Shown in pieces: positions 25,155-33,641 of a stretch of DNA of 64,000 nucleotides. The stretch is from Synechococcus sp. NOUM97013. GTDB taxonomy: Bacteria; Cyanobacteriota; Cyanobacteriia; PCC-6307; Cyanobiaceae. The stretch spans positions 2,480,001 through 2,544,000 of the forward strand of contig NZ_CP047941.1 of the NCBI RefSeq assembly GCF_014279815.1, written 5' to 3'. Under the pieces are notes generated by a model. The model saw nothing but the letters and a program-made list of their open reading frames with translations. It searched no databases and had not been told where the DNA came from. Numbering within the stretch: position 1 is the first letter of the stretch; the number at the start of each line of letters is the position of its first letter. The position numbers were made by a program, and so were the translations under genes.

Positions 25155-25810
25155 GGCAGAGCGATCAGCAAATCAATCAGGCCCTGACGAATCAGGGAAT
25201 GGTGCAGAAGCGGTTGCAAACCTCCAGCCTCGCTCAGCGACTCCGTCATGCGATTGGGAGCCAAAGCGAGGGGGAATGCCTGGGCTTTGGGGTGATGCAG
25301 GAGGTACTCCGACCACTGGTCGGACGGGAGCAAGGGAACGGACAGTCGCTTGCTCAACTGTTGGAGAAAACGATCAGCAACTCCAGGGCGAAGGGGATGG
25401 TGAAGCAGCACGACTTCAGCAGTCAACAAAGGATCGAGCGCTTCTGACACCAGCGACCACCAACGCGACCAGGCCCCAAGAAACGGAAGGAGTGTGACAT
25501 CCGCACCTTCCGAACGCATGCGCCGCCGAATGGCAGGCACATCATCACGAGCATGCGCCCCTGGCCACAACAGCAACGGCACCAACCAGCTTGACGCGTC
25601 AGGGCACGGCGGCGGAGCATCAGCCGTCAGCACCTCGAGCTGAACCGGAGCTGAACGATGCTGTTGGAGCTCCTGCCTCAGAGCCGTCAGGGCCTCGGGC
25701 ACCACGCCCCCCGAGCGACCATGCACCACCAAACGGATGGCCCGCTCGGATTGCAACTTTCGATTCCGTAGCAATGGCCACGGATCGATGGCCGAACCGA
25801 CTGCTGACAT
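25151..25810 (-). CDS. CbiX-like sirohydrochlorin ferro/cobaltochelatase
   Basis: The chosen ATG gives 219 residues; the open frame continues upstream but there is antisense to another gene. RLVVHGRSGGVVPEALTAL near 27-45 matches the CbiX N-terminal motif (His plus Gly-rich loop), and WLVPLLLWPGAHARDDVPAIRR near 74-95 gives the second His region (P-x3-G-x-H). It is likely to insert iron into sirohydrochlorin for siroheme, using CobA products and supplying NirA. An annotation as cobaltochelatase is also possible. Confidence 0.78.
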   Translation of the reverse strand: MSAVGSAIDPWPLLRNRKLQSERAIRLVVHGRSGGVVPEALTALRQELQQHRSAPVQLEVLTADAPPPCPDASSWLVPLLLWPGAHARDDVPAIRRRMRSEGADVTLLPFLGAWSRWWSLVSEALDPLLTAEVVLLHHPLRPGVADRFLQQLSKRLSVPLLPSDQWSEYLLHHPKAQAFPLALAPNRMTESLSEAGGLQPLLHHSLIRQGLIDLLIALP

Positions 25811-25837
25811 CACACCATCGTCAAGGTTTTTCGTCTC

Positions 25838-26086
25838 ATGTCCCGACGTCAATACTCCGAACGCGCTGCTTTGGAGGGACGCTCCCGCAGAGAGTTCTCC
25901 GATCAAAGCTACCGGTCGAGACGATTTGAAGAACGCGAAAGCTTTGGCAGCAGAGGGCCGAGACGTGCCGACAGAGCTCGTTTTCAGAGCGAGCTTGAGC
26001 GGGATTTCGCGGCGATGAAGCGCGTCTGGCAGATGCTCCGTTACGGAGCCGTTCGCATGCTTGGCGAAGTTGGACGCCAATACTGA
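25838..26086 (+). CDS. arginine-rich hypothetical protein, 82 aa
   Basis: A basic protein whose first ~50 residues are dense in Arg, Ser and Glu (MSRRQYSERAALEGRSRREF), followed by a helix ELERDFAAMKRVWQMLRYGA. It is divergent from the CbiX-like gene with only 27 bases between, and upstream of nirA. No known domain is seen. The composition suggests nucleic-acid or protein binding, but this is inference. No clear ribosome-binding site is visible. Confidence 0.55.
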   Translation: MSRRQYSERAALEGRSRREFSDQSYRSRRFEERESFGSRGPRRADRARFQSELERDFAAMKRVWQMLRYGAVRMLGEVGRQY

Positions 26087-26189
26087 GACCTCGGAAGGCA
26101 GCCTTCTACGGCTCAGCCGGGGACAGCAGATGTAGCCACGGCAACCATTTGCTCCATTCGACAACGGCAGGGACTCAACAGCCAAAACT

Positions 26190-26203
26190 GTTCGAACCAA
26201 TAC
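26190..26203. promoter_or_regulatory. weak NtcA-like site upstream of nirA
   Basis: GTTCGAACCAATAC fits GT-N10-AC (GTT-N8-TAC), one base off the NtcA core, about 135 bases before the nirA ATG. A second degenerate site, GTAGCCACGGCAAC, is at 26132-26145. nirA is a known NtcA target in cyanobacteria, but no perfect box was found here. Confidence 0.3.
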
Positions 26204-26337
26204 CGACAGGCGCACCACCGCCCTGTTGACTTCACATCTGAGCGCTCCCTTCATTCTGAGGCGCTGGTTTTAAACAACCAATTTGATTGATCCTCGCAGG
26301 TTTTGAACGATCAATCCGCTCTATTCGTATCAAGATC

Positions 26338-27879
26338 ATGACTCTCAGCTCTCCCTCCAGGCCCTATCTGGATGGCAAGAAGCTCAACAAGATCGAGCAG
26401 AACAAGGCCACCAAAGATGGCTTGCTTGTGGGCAGCGAGATTGAAAAATTTGCAGAACTGGGCTGGGAGCAGGTCGATGAAACAGACCTTCAACTGCGCT
26501 TGAAGTGGTACGGCATGTTTTGGCGCCCGAAGACCCCGGGCAAATTCATGTTGCGGCTAAGAGTTCCGAATGGCGTGCTGTCGGCCGATCAGCTTCGCGT
26601 CGTCGCTTCCATTGTCGAGCGATACGGCGACGAAGGCAGTTGTGACATCACCACACGCCAGAACCTGCAACTGCGAGGCGTGCTTCTCGGAGATCTGCCC
26701 GAGATCCTTCGTCGTCTTGATCAAGCTGGGCTGAGCACCATCCAATCCGGCTTCGACAACCCTCGGAATGTCACCGGCAATCCAATCGCTGGCATTGATC
26801 CTCAGGAGATCGTTGACACCCGTCCTTACACGACAGAGCTTCAGAACTTCCTGACCAACAACTGCAAAGGAAATCCTGAATATTCCAATTTGCCTCGCAA
26901 ATGGAACACTGCGGTCGCAGGAGCCAAGGACAATTTCCTGCTGCATAACGACATCGTCTTCCACCCCGTGGAAAACAACGGCGTGATGGGATTTGGCGTC
27001 TGGATCGGCGGAGTGCTCTCCTCCCAGATGAATGCCTATGCGATCCCGCTGAATGCCTGGGTCAAGCCGGATGAAATCTGCAAGATGACCGACGCCGTGA
27101 TTCGACTCTGGCGAGACAACGGAGAACGGGACAAGCGTCCAAAGGGTCGCTTCCGCCTCTACCTGGATCAGGTGGGTCACGACACATTCCGCGCTCAGGT
27201 TGAAGAGCTGTTCGGCCCCCTCACCCCGGATCCCGGCTCCGTCTTCGACACAACCCCTCGCTCGCACTACGGAATTCATCCGCAAAAGCAGGACGGCCTG
27301 TCATACGCAGGGCTTCATGTCCCTGTCGGACGCCTGAAAGCTCAGGATCTCCAGGATCTGGCCACCGCAAGCCTCAACTACGGCAGCGGCGAAGTGCGAC
27401 TCACTGAAGATCAGAACGTGATTCTGATTGGACTTCCTGCTGAAAAGCTGGAGGGTTTCAAAGCCGATCAGCTGCTCGAGCGCTTCCCGCTCGAGCCTGG
27501 CCACATCGCAGCGGGAACCGTCTCCTGCACAGGAAACACCTATTGCGGATTTGCACTCACCAACACCAAGGATCAAGCCCTCCAGGCCGCACAGGAGCTG
27601 GATCAGGAATTAACGCTCCCTGAAGAGCTGAAAATTCACTGGACCGGATGTCCAAACACCTGTGGACAGGCCTACATGGGTGCCATTGGACTGACTGGAA
27701 CCAAGGCCAAAAACAGCGATGGCGAGATGGGCGAGGGCTACACCATGACCCTCGGGGGATCACAGGGCCCCAATCCAACCATGGGTGAAGTGCACCGCAA
27801 AGCCATTCCGGCGGATGAAATCAAATCTGCCTTGCGCGAAGTGCTGATCGAACGGTTTGGCGCCACACCCCGCGCCTGA
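26338..27879 (+). CDS. nirA: ferredoxin-nitrite reductase NirA
   Basis: A 513-residue siroheme/[4Fe-4S] enzyme reducing nitrite to ammonium with ferredoxin. SCDITTRQNLQLRG near 100-113 is a siroheme-contact region. The cluster cysteines are in SCTGNTYC near 396-403 and WTGCPNTC near 439-446. The ATG at 26338 begins MTLSSPSRPYLDGKKLNK, matching the family start; an upstream in-frame ATT/ATC-rich extension is rejected. It is followed by a tiny gene and the formate/nitrite channel. cobA and the CbiX-like gene just upstream supply siroheme. Confidence 0.95.
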   Translation: MTLSSPSRPYLDGKKLNKIEQNKATKDGLLVGSEIEKFAELGWEQVDETDLQLRLKWYGMFWRPKTPGKFMLRLRVPNGVLSADQLRVVASIVERYGDEGSCDITTRQNLQLRGVLLGDLPEILRRLDQAGLSTIQSGFDNPRNVTGNPIAGIDPQEIVDTRPYTTELQNFLTNNCKGNPEYSNLPRKWNTAVAGAKDNFLLHNDIVFHPVENNGVMGFGVWIGGVLSSQMNAYAIPLNAWVKPDEICKMTDAVIRLWRDNGERDKRPKGRFRLYLDQVGHDTFRAQVEELFGPLTPDPGSVFDTTPRSHYGIHPQKQDGLSYAGLHVPVGRLKAQDLQDLATASLNYGSGEVRLTEDQNVILIGLPAEKLEGFKADQLLERFPLEPGHIAAGTVSCTGNTYCGFALTNTKDQALQAAQELDQELTLPEELKIHWTGCPNTCGQAYMGAIGLTGTKAKNSDGEMGEGYTMTLGGSQGPNPTMGEVHRKAIPADEIKSALREVLIERFGATPRA

Positions 27880-27972
27880 ACGTTCGCAACTCGATCAAAA
27901 CCAACTCAGAGCTGGTGCAGACCTTTTGAGGCCAACTCTGATCGCTCGACGGCACTTGCCCTCCCACCCTTC

Positions 27973-28107
27973 ATGGCAAATAGCAACGACATTTTCTCCC
28001 GTCTGGTCAACTGGTTCACCTCAGCTGGCCAAGACAAACAACCCATCAGCCTCGGAGCAGATCAACAAGATCTGTTTTCCAGGCTGATGAACAAAATCAG
28101 CGGTTGA
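27973..28107 (+). CDS. small hypothetical protein between nirA and the nitrite channel, 44 aa
   Basis: An ATG frame of 44 residues (MANSNDIFSRLVNWFTSAGQ at the N-terminus, ending NKISG). It contains two short amphipathic segments, FSRLVNWF and LFSRLMNKI. It lies 93 bases after nirA and 49 before the channel gene on the same strand. It is similar in style to the 54-residue gene near cynS (LFRSLTSLLNS). No family is known. Confidence 0.5.
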   Translation: MANSNDIFSRLVNWFTSAGQDKQPISLGADQQDLFSRLMNKISG

Positions 28108-28156
28108 ATCGCGTCGAATTCAATCCTCTCCAACCATTCATCCCACTACGAAAACC

Positions 28157-29068
28157 ATGAGTGAGTCGGCCTCACAGATGGACTACGTCCTACCCAACGA
28201 ACTTGTCGACGGCATGATTGCCGCAGGCGGCAAAAAAGCAACCGTCAGCGTCAAGAACCTGCTGCTGCGTGGATTTTATTCCGGCGCCATCCTTGGCCTG
28301 GCTGTGATCCTGGCCCTGACCGTGGGCCTCAAGAGTGGTCAACCCTGGCTGGGTTCCCTGTTGTTCCCATTCGGCTTCGCCAGCATCGTGCTTTTCGGCA
28401 TGGAGCTGGTGACCGGCAACTTCGCCCTGCTGCCCATGGCAACTTGGGCCGGGAAAAGCTCTTGGAAAGCAACCTTCCGCAACTGGGCTTGGGTTTGGTT
28501 CGGTAACTGGATCGGCACCGCTGTGGTCGCCGTGCTGATGGCGATCAGCCTCACCAGCGGCGGCACCGTGGATCCTGCCTCTGCTGCCGATGGCGGTGGC
28601 ATGTGGCAACAGGTTGCGGCCAAGATCATTGGCCTCAACAAAACCAACGTTGTCACCAAGTACCAGGACCTCGAAACCCTCGGGTTTTTCCTGGCCATCC
28701 TGCGCGGCCTGATTGCCAACTGGCTGGTGTGCCTCGGAGTGACCATGGCTCTGGTCAGCAAGAGCGTTCCCGGCAAGATTCTGGCCTGCTGGCTCCCGAT
28801 CACCGCGTTCCAATCGATGGGTATGGAACACATCGTGGTGAACCAGTTCCTGCACACCGCCGGCCCCATCCTGGGATCCGGTGTGAACTTCGGTCAGGTG
28901 ATCTTCTGGAACTGGCTGCCGGTCACCATCGGCAACATCATCGGTGGCATGGTGTTCATTGGCATGCTCTTCTACAGCACCCACCGCACCAAGGTTGAGA
29001 ACGTCTTGCCCTCCGAGCATGACGACAAACTGGAGCGCGAACTGGCCGCTGAACTCGGCGCCCGCTGA
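28157..29068 (+). CDS. formate/nitrite transporter (FNT) family channel
   Basis: A 303-residue membrane protein with six helices of the FNT/FocA family. Signatures are the GFASIVLFGMELVTGNFALLPMA stretch (about 74-96), the NWLVCLGV motif near 193-200 and GMEHIVVNQFLHTAG near 221-235, with the conserved His gate and NQF. In cyanobacteria, a homologue in nitrate clusters mediates nitrite uptake. Placement downstream of nirA supports nitrite as substrate. Confidence 0.9.
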   Translation: MSESASQMDYVLPNELVDGMIAAGGKKATVSVKNLLLRGFYSGAILGLAVILALTVGLKSGQPWLGSLLFPFGFASIVLFGMELVTGNFALLPMATWAGKSSWKATFRNWAWVWFGNWIGTAVVAVLMAISLTSGGTVDPASAADGGGMWQQVAAKIIGLNKTNVVTKYQDLETLGFFLAILRGLIANWLVCLGVTMALVSKSVPGKILACWLPITAFQSMGMEHIVVNQFLHTAGPILGSGVNFGQVIFWNWLPVTIGNIIGGMVFIGMLFYSTHRTKVENVLPSEHDDKLERELAAELGAR

Positions 29069-29077
29069 TCAACTCCT

Positions 29078-29809
29078 GTGTCACAACCTGTGAATGAAGC
29101 CGCTCTATGGGAGCGGCTTTCCCAATCACGTCGGGCTCCTCTGGAGCCCCATTGGCTGGGGGAGGTTTACTCCCCCAGCCTTTCTGTTGATCTGCGCCGA
29201 GCCTTATGCGAAAAGCTTGGAATGCTTGGCGATCAGGGCTGGCCTCAGATTCAGAGCCTGATCGATCAGCATGGAGCGCTACCTGATCTGGTGATGGCAG
29301 CAGGCCTCTGCCACCAGACAGACGCCAGAGACTGGTTGCTGGATCAACTGACCAGCAGTTCCCAACTGGATGACATCAACCTCTGCATTCTTCAGTCCCT
29401 CTCTTGCTGGGGTGCCGATGTGCCTGAAACCGTCGTCAAAGAAAGCCTGCGCCATCCAGGGCAACAGCACCGCCTCGCTGGGTTGCAGTTGCTGAGCTTC
29501 CGAGCTCACAACCTGAGCGATGAAGAACTGCTGAGCTATTGCTCTGAACTGCTCGATGACTTCAGAGACCCTGTCGTTATCGCAGCAATCCGTGTTCTGC
29601 AGCGACGGGATGGCACCAGCATCAGCGAAAGGCTGGCGCAGCTCTGCATCGATGGATCGGATGGGGTCGCTGCAGCAGCGTTTCGAGCCCTCGGCTGCAT
29701 CGCCACCCCCAGCAGCCAGCGATGTTTGTTGGAACTCAGTGAAACACTGAGCGACGACTCCCGACGGCACTTGGCACAACAACAGCTGGAGCAACAATTC
29801 CGTTCCTAA
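29078..29809 (+). CDS. HEAT-repeat-like protein
   Basis: A 243-residue all-helical protein with repeating ~30-residue helix pairs (LRRALCEKLGMLGDQGW, HRLAGLQLLSFRAHNL, DPVVIAAIRVLQRRDG, DGVAAAAFRALGCIA), typical of HEAT/ARM-like repeats. No catalytic motif is present. It starts with GTG ten bases after the nitrite channel gene, so it is probably in the same operon, and it ends at a bidirectional terminator. A scaffolding or regulatory role in nitrite assimilation is inferred only from position. Confidence 0.65.
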   Translation: MSQPVNEAALWERLSQSRRAPLEPHWLGEVYSPSLSVDLRRALCEKLGMLGDQGWPQIQSLIDQHGALPDLVMAAGLCHQTDARDWLLDQLTSSSQLDDINLCILQSLSCWGADVPETVVKESLRHPGQQHRLAGLQLLSFRAHNLSDEELLSYCSELLDDFRDPVVIAAIRVLQRRDGTSISERLAQLCIDGSDGVAAAAFRALGCIATPSSQRCLLELSETLSDDSRRHLAQQQLEQQFRS

Positions 29810-29816
29810 CCATGAA

Positions 29817-29840
29817 AAAGCCCGGCCTTCGCCGGGCTTT
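29817..29840. terminator. bidirectional intrinsic terminator
   Basis: A perfect 10-bp stem AAAGCCCGGC / GCCGGGCTTT has a four-base loop. The A and T ends let it act on both strands. It lies between the convergent HEAT-like gene and cynS. Confidence 0.85.
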
Positions 29841-29892
29841 CTGATTGAGGTTCTTGCTTGAAAGCGTCCAAGCAGAAGAGAGCCTTAAAAAA

Positions 29893-30375
29893 TCACCACT
29901 TTTTGTAGGGGAGGAACTTGCCGCACATCGTGATCTTGACACGATCACCCTTAGGATCTTCAACCTTGTCAACATCAAGAGTGAAATCAATGGCGCTCAT
30001 GATGCCATCGCCGAATTTCTCCTGAATGACATCCTTCAGAGGCATGCCATACACCTGCATGATCTCGTAAAAACGATAGATCAGGGGATCGGTGGGAATC
30101 ACGGGCTCGAGGCTGCCCTTAGTGGGGAATTCCTTTATAGCCGCAGTAATTGCAGGATCCAAAGACAACAAAGAAGCGAGCTTTTCAGCCTCTTCAGCTG
30201 ACGCTGTGGCCTGTCCATAAAAGAGAGACGCAATCCACACTTCATCCAAACCAAGAGCCGCTTCAAGATCAGCAAAACTCATGCCTTTGGCCTTCTTCGC
30301 AGCCATCAGGGAAGCGGTCACTGTGCTCTGCGAGGGTGCTGCCAGCGAAGGGGATGAGGTAGGCGTCAGAGTCAT
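29893..30375 (-). CDS. cynS: cyanate hydratase (cyanase)
   Basis: A 160-residue protein. The helical N-terminal domain includes [24 protein letters not shown]. The catalytic domain has [12 protein letters not shown] near 108-119 (Arg and Glu) and [10 protein letters not shown] near 135-144 (Ser), the three known active-site residues of cyanase. It converts cyanate plus bicarbonate to ammonia and CO2. The first ~15 residues are a Ser/Thr/Pro-rich extension. No cyanate ABC transporter genes are in the window. Confidence 0.94.
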   Translation of the reverse strand: MTLTPTSSPSLAAPSQSTVTASLMAAKKAKGMSFADLEAALGLDEVWIASLFYGQATASAEEAEKLASLLSLDPAITAAIKEFPTKGSLEPVIPTDPLIYRFYEIMQVYGMPLKDVIQEKFGDGIMSAIDFTLDVDKVEDPKGDRVKITMCGKFLPYKKW

Positions 30376-30526
30376 GGCGTTTGTTGCCGTTTACTAATAA
30401 ATGCTCTCGCCATTACTGCCTAAGAAAAGCAGCAAGAGGCACAAAACCAGAAACCCATTTCAGACACATTGATCACAACTCAAGCCGTCCAACGCTGCTC
30501 TAATAGGGCCACTTGTTTCCTTAACC

Positions 30527-30691
30527 ATGAGCGATCTGTTTCGGTCTCTCACATCTTTACTGAATAGTCAGCAGCTCGACTCCAGCGGAGCCACAAGTCT
30601 TGTGCTTGAGCGTCTGTATTACGCCGATGGACGGCAAAATCCCCGCCACCCCCGCCACGGCAGCTTTGAGGGGCTGTCCCTGCTGGACTGA
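30527..30691 (+). CDS. small hypothetical protein, 54 aa
   Basis: An ATG frame of 54 residues, starting MSDLFRSLTSLLNSQQLD and ending in a His/Arg/Pro-rich tail (GRQNPRHPRHGSFEGLSLLD). It is divergent from cynS and lies upstream of the TrpD2-like gene. No domain is recognised. Its start resembles the 44-residue protein after nirA. Confidence 0.5.
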   Translation: MSDLFRSLTSLLNSQQLDSSGATSLVLERLYYADGRQNPRHPRHGSFEGLSLLD

Positions 30692-30755
30692 TGCAATCGG
30701 TATCAAGCGCTACCAACAAGGGTGACCGCGCTGCAGAACACTGCTTGTATTAGCG

Positions 30756-31835
30756 GTGTACCCCGTGACGAGCACTGTTCTCAGCGGTCGTGAACGCTTT
30801 AAACAGCACCTGCGCAAGGTGGGTAGCGGAGAACACACCAGCAAGGGATTGAGCCGTGAAGAGGCGGCTGATGCCATGTCCCTCATGCTCGATCAAGAGG
30901 CAACCCCCGCACAGATCGGTGCTTTTCTGATCGCCCATCGCATCCGCCGTCCGGAACCGCAGGAGCTGACCGGAATGCTGGACACCTATCGATCCAGGGG
31001 TCCAGTGGTGCAGAGCTCACCTGGCCAGAGGCCACCCCTGTGCTTCGGCATGCCCTTTGACGGGCGTACACGCACGGCACCGATCTATCCCCTCACCATG
31101 TTGGTGCTCTTGGCTGCTGGCCAACCGGTGGTGCTTCAGGGCGGTGAGCGCATGCCGATCAAATACGGCATCACAGCCATGGACCTTTTCGTTCTGCTGG
31201 ACCTTGATCTGACCGGCCTTTCCCTCAGCCAAGTGCAAGCAGGCTTTGACACCCATGGCTTTGCCCTCATCCACCAGCCGGATCATTTCTCCATCGCAGA
31301 CTCGCTGATCGGATACCGCGAAGACCTCGGCAAACGCCCACCAGTGGCCAGCCTGGAACTTCTCTGGACAGCCCATGAAGGAGCGCATCTGCTGGTCAGC
31401 GGCTTCGTACACCCCCCTACCGAAAGCCGAGCCTGGGAAGCGCTCAGGCTCGCTGGAGAGACCGATGTGCTCACCGTGAAAGGACTGGAAGGAGGAACTG
31501 ATCTACCGATTGGTCGGGCCTGCATCACAGCCCGTGTCCGCCATGGCGAGGCCGAACGGCAGATCCTGCATCCCCGGGATCACGGCTGCCATGACGCCGA
31601 CGTTGAGTGGTCCAACGACCAGAACTGGAAGGACCAAGCCCTGGAAGCCCTGTCGAATCGAGGCCCGCTCAGTGATGCTCTTCGCTGGAATGCCGGGGCC
31701 TATCTGTGGTTTGCCGGTCTCAGTGAAACGCTGGAATCTGGCATCCAGAACGCTGTGGCCATGCTGGAAGGCGGCCAAGCCCTGGCACAACTTGATCAAC
31801 TGCGGGAGTGGCGCAACAACCTCTCCATCCGGTAA
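30756..31835 (+). CDS. anthranilate phosphoribosyltransferase-like protein (TrpD2 type)
   Basis: A 359-residue protein of the glycosyltransferase family 3 fold. The N-terminal helical domain includes LSREEAADAMSLMLDQEATPAQIGAFLIAHRIR near 31-63. The central domain lacks the strict GTGGD motif of true TrpD; the corresponding region reads FGMPFDGRTRTAPIYP. Such paralogues (YbiB/TrpD2) do not make tryptophan and some bind nucleic acid. It begins at a GTG, with another GTG three codons later. Its end overlaps the convergent GNAT gene by 40 bases. The role in a nitrogen neighbourhood is unknown. Confidence 0.72.
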   Translation: MYPVTSTVLSGRERFKQHLRKVGSGEHTSKGLSREEAADAMSLMLDQEATPAQIGAFLIAHRIRRPEPQELTGMLDTYRSRGPVVQSSPGQRPPLCFGMPFDGRTRTAPIYPLTMLVLLAAGQPVVLQGGERMPIKYGITAMDLFVLLDLDLTGLSLSQVQAGFDTHGFALIHQPDHFSIADSLIGYREDLGKRPPVASLELLWTAHEGAHLLVSGFVHPPTESRAWEALRLAGETDVLTVKGLEGGTDLPIGRACITARVRHGEAERQILHPRDHGCHDADVEWSNDQNWKDQALEALSNRGPLSDALRWNAGAYLWFAGLSETLESGIQNAVAMLEGGQALAQLDQLREWRNNLSIR

Positions 31836-32263
31836 CGCTCAAACATCACACCAGCGATGGCGATCGTTTCCGGAGCCACCACGGTCCAACCCCGTCGCTC
31901 CAGCAGTGAGCGACTGCACTGACTGGCCTCCGTGCGCAGACAGGTCACACCTTCGTCAGCCGCGTCCGCTTCAATTCTGTCCAACAGAGCTCCAGCATGA
32001 CCCTGGCGTGCGGCTCGTCCGCGGCAGTACAGCAGTGCGAGACGATCTCGCGGATCGCGGATCGCAAACGCAGCATCGTCTCCACTAATCCAGCCGCATC
32101 CCTCCCGGAGGGTGCGATCGAGCACCCCAGGCAGCCAGGCCAGAGCCGACCATGCCCGCACCTGCTGCTCTGAATAGAGCGCCCTGGTCTGGGTTTCGAT
32201 GGCATCGGCGTAGATCTCCCGCAAAAGGCCTTCGTCAGCTGGAACGATTGGTCGAAGTGCCAT
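31796..32263 (-). CDS. GNAT family N-acetyltransferase
   Basis: A 155-residue protein. ALRPIVPADEGLLREIYADAI at the start and the acetyl-CoA loop CRGRAARQGHAGALLDRIEADA near 81-102 identify a GNAT fold; LRTEASQCSRSLLERRGW near 109-126 is the usual beta5-alpha region. The ATG at 32263 is preferred to a TTG two codons upstream. The acceptor substrate is unknown. Confidence 0.8.
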   Translation of the reverse strand: MALRPIVPADEGLLREIYADAIETQTRALYSEQQVRAWSALAWLPGVLDRTLREGCGWISGDDAAFAIRDPRDRLALLYCRGRAARQGHAGALLDRIEADAADEGVTCLRTEASQCSRSLLERRGWTVVAPETIAIAGVMFERYRMERLLRHSRS

Positions 32264-32284
32264 GGCCAATGTCCCTATGGGAGT

Positions 32285-33562
32285 GTGAGTCTTCTGTGCA
32301 CGCAGGCGGCCTTGCAGCGTCCTCGCATTCCCACTCTGCTCAGCGCGTTTCTCACGCTGCTGAATGACCGCCTTAGCGAGAGCATTTTTCTGCCTCTGCT
32401 GCCTTTCCTGCTGGAAGACTTCAGCAGCAACGGCAGCACCGTAGGTCTGCTCTCAGGCACCTATGCCCTCTCCCAGTTCGCAGTGGCGCCGTTAATTGGC
32501 GCACTGAGTGACCGCTTCGGACGAAAACCCGTTATCAGCCTCTGCGTCTTTGGGTCGGTGATTGGCATGGGTCTATTTGCCACCACCTTGACCGTGCCTT
32601 GGCAACAAGTATGGCCAGAAGCCGCAGCAGCAGGACTGCCACTCGCCATGTTGTTTATGGCGCGAATCATCGATGGGGCAAGCGGAGGCACTGCCGCCAC
32701 AGCCACAGCTGTCTTGGCCGACATCACCACACCAGAAAACCGGGCCAAAGCCTTTGGCCTCATTGGCGTGGCCTTCGGCCTGGGGTTTGTCCTTGGTCCT
32801 GGTCTTGGTGGAGTGCTTGGTGATGTCAACCGCATCCTTCCCGCCTGGGCTGCAACAGCCTTCGCCGTCGCGAACCTGATCGTGGTTCTGGGACTCCTCC
32901 CGGAAACTCATCCGATAACAGCTCGAAAGCAACTGCCCCGTAGACGCGAGCTCAATCCAGTCACCCTCTTGGCACGAGTGTTTGCCAAACCAGAGGTGCG
33001 TCGCCTCTCGATCGCTTTCTTTGGCTTCTTTATGGCCTTCAACGGTTTCACCACCGTTTTAGTGCTGTATCTGCGCAACAGCTTCAACTGGACTGAAGGG
33101 ATGGCTGGAGCTGCATTCGCCCTAGTCGGGGTCATCGCGATGGTGGTCCAGGGGGGCTTAATCGGGCCGCTGGTGCAGCGTTTCGGTGAACTCCGCTTGA
33201 CCCTCGTTGGTCTTGGTCTTCTTACATCCGGATGCCTGTTGGTGCCCTTGGCAACACCTACAAACTCCATTCCAGTGGTGTACACCGCCGTGTCATTGCT
33301 GGCACTAGGCACCGGACTGGTGACCCCCTGCCTACGTGCTTTGGTCTCCCGTCGTCTTGGCAGCGATGGCCAAGGCTCAGCACTGGGTGGTCTGCAAGGT
33401 CTGCAAAGCCTTGGCACATTCCTTGGAGCCTCCGCCGCTGGCTTCAGCTATGACCGAATTGGCGTCACCAGTCCTTTCTGGTTCGGCAGCATGATGTTGG
33501 TCGGAGTTGCCCTTCTGGTGGGTGGCAGCATCCGGAATCGGCCTCAAGCCAACCAGGCCTGA
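32285..33562 (+). CDS. MFS drug/metabolite efflux transporter
   Basis: A 425-residue, twelve-helix protein of the DHA1/TetA-like MFS class. Motif A is GALSDRFGRKPVI near 73-85; motif C-like glycines appear in GLGFVLGPGLGGVLG near 165-179, typical of antiporters. It starts with GTG, divergent from the GNAT gene about 20 bases away. The substrate is unknown; a tetracycline-like name would be only a family echo. Confidence 0.82.
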   Translation: MSLLCTQAALQRPRIPTLLSAFLTLLNDRLSESIFLPLLPFLLEDFSSNGSTVGLLSGTYALSQFAVAPLIGALSDRFGRKPVISLCVFGSVIGMGLFATTLTVPWQQVWPEAAAAGLPLAMLFMARIIDGASGGTAATATAVLADITTPENRAKAFGLIGVAFGLGFVLGPGLGGVLGDVNRILPAWAATAFAVANLIVVLGLLPETHPITARKQLPRRRELNPVTLLARVFAKPEVRRLSIAFFGFFMAFNGFTTVLVLYLRNSFNWTEGMAGAAFALVGVIAMVVQGGLIGPLVQRFGELRLTLVGLGLLTSGCLLVPLATPTNSIPVVYTAVSLLALGTGLVTPCLRALVSRRLGSDGQGSALGGLQGLQSLGTFLGASAAGFSYDRIGVTSPFWFGSMMLVGVALLVGGSIRNRPQANQA

Positions 33563-33641
33563 AGAGCCTCCAGAACACTTGCAGCAACAACGTGATTGCT
33601 AGCTTGCAATCAACAGCCTTCGCACCCGCTTTTCATCTGTG

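Noticed and set aside
25811-26254. N-terminal extension of the CbiX-like frame
   Set aside because: It is antisense to the Arg-rich gene, has no family features, and a good ATG exists at 25810 where homology begins.
28190-29020. Long minus-strand frame opposite the nitrite channel gene
   Set aside because: It is a high-GC antisense shadow, His/Gln/Asp-rich with no domain; the plus strand encodes a clear FNT protein.
30747-30761. NtcA-like GTA...TAC upstream of the TrpD2-like gene
   Set aside because: The spacer is nine bases, not eight, and the motif runs into the GTG start region.
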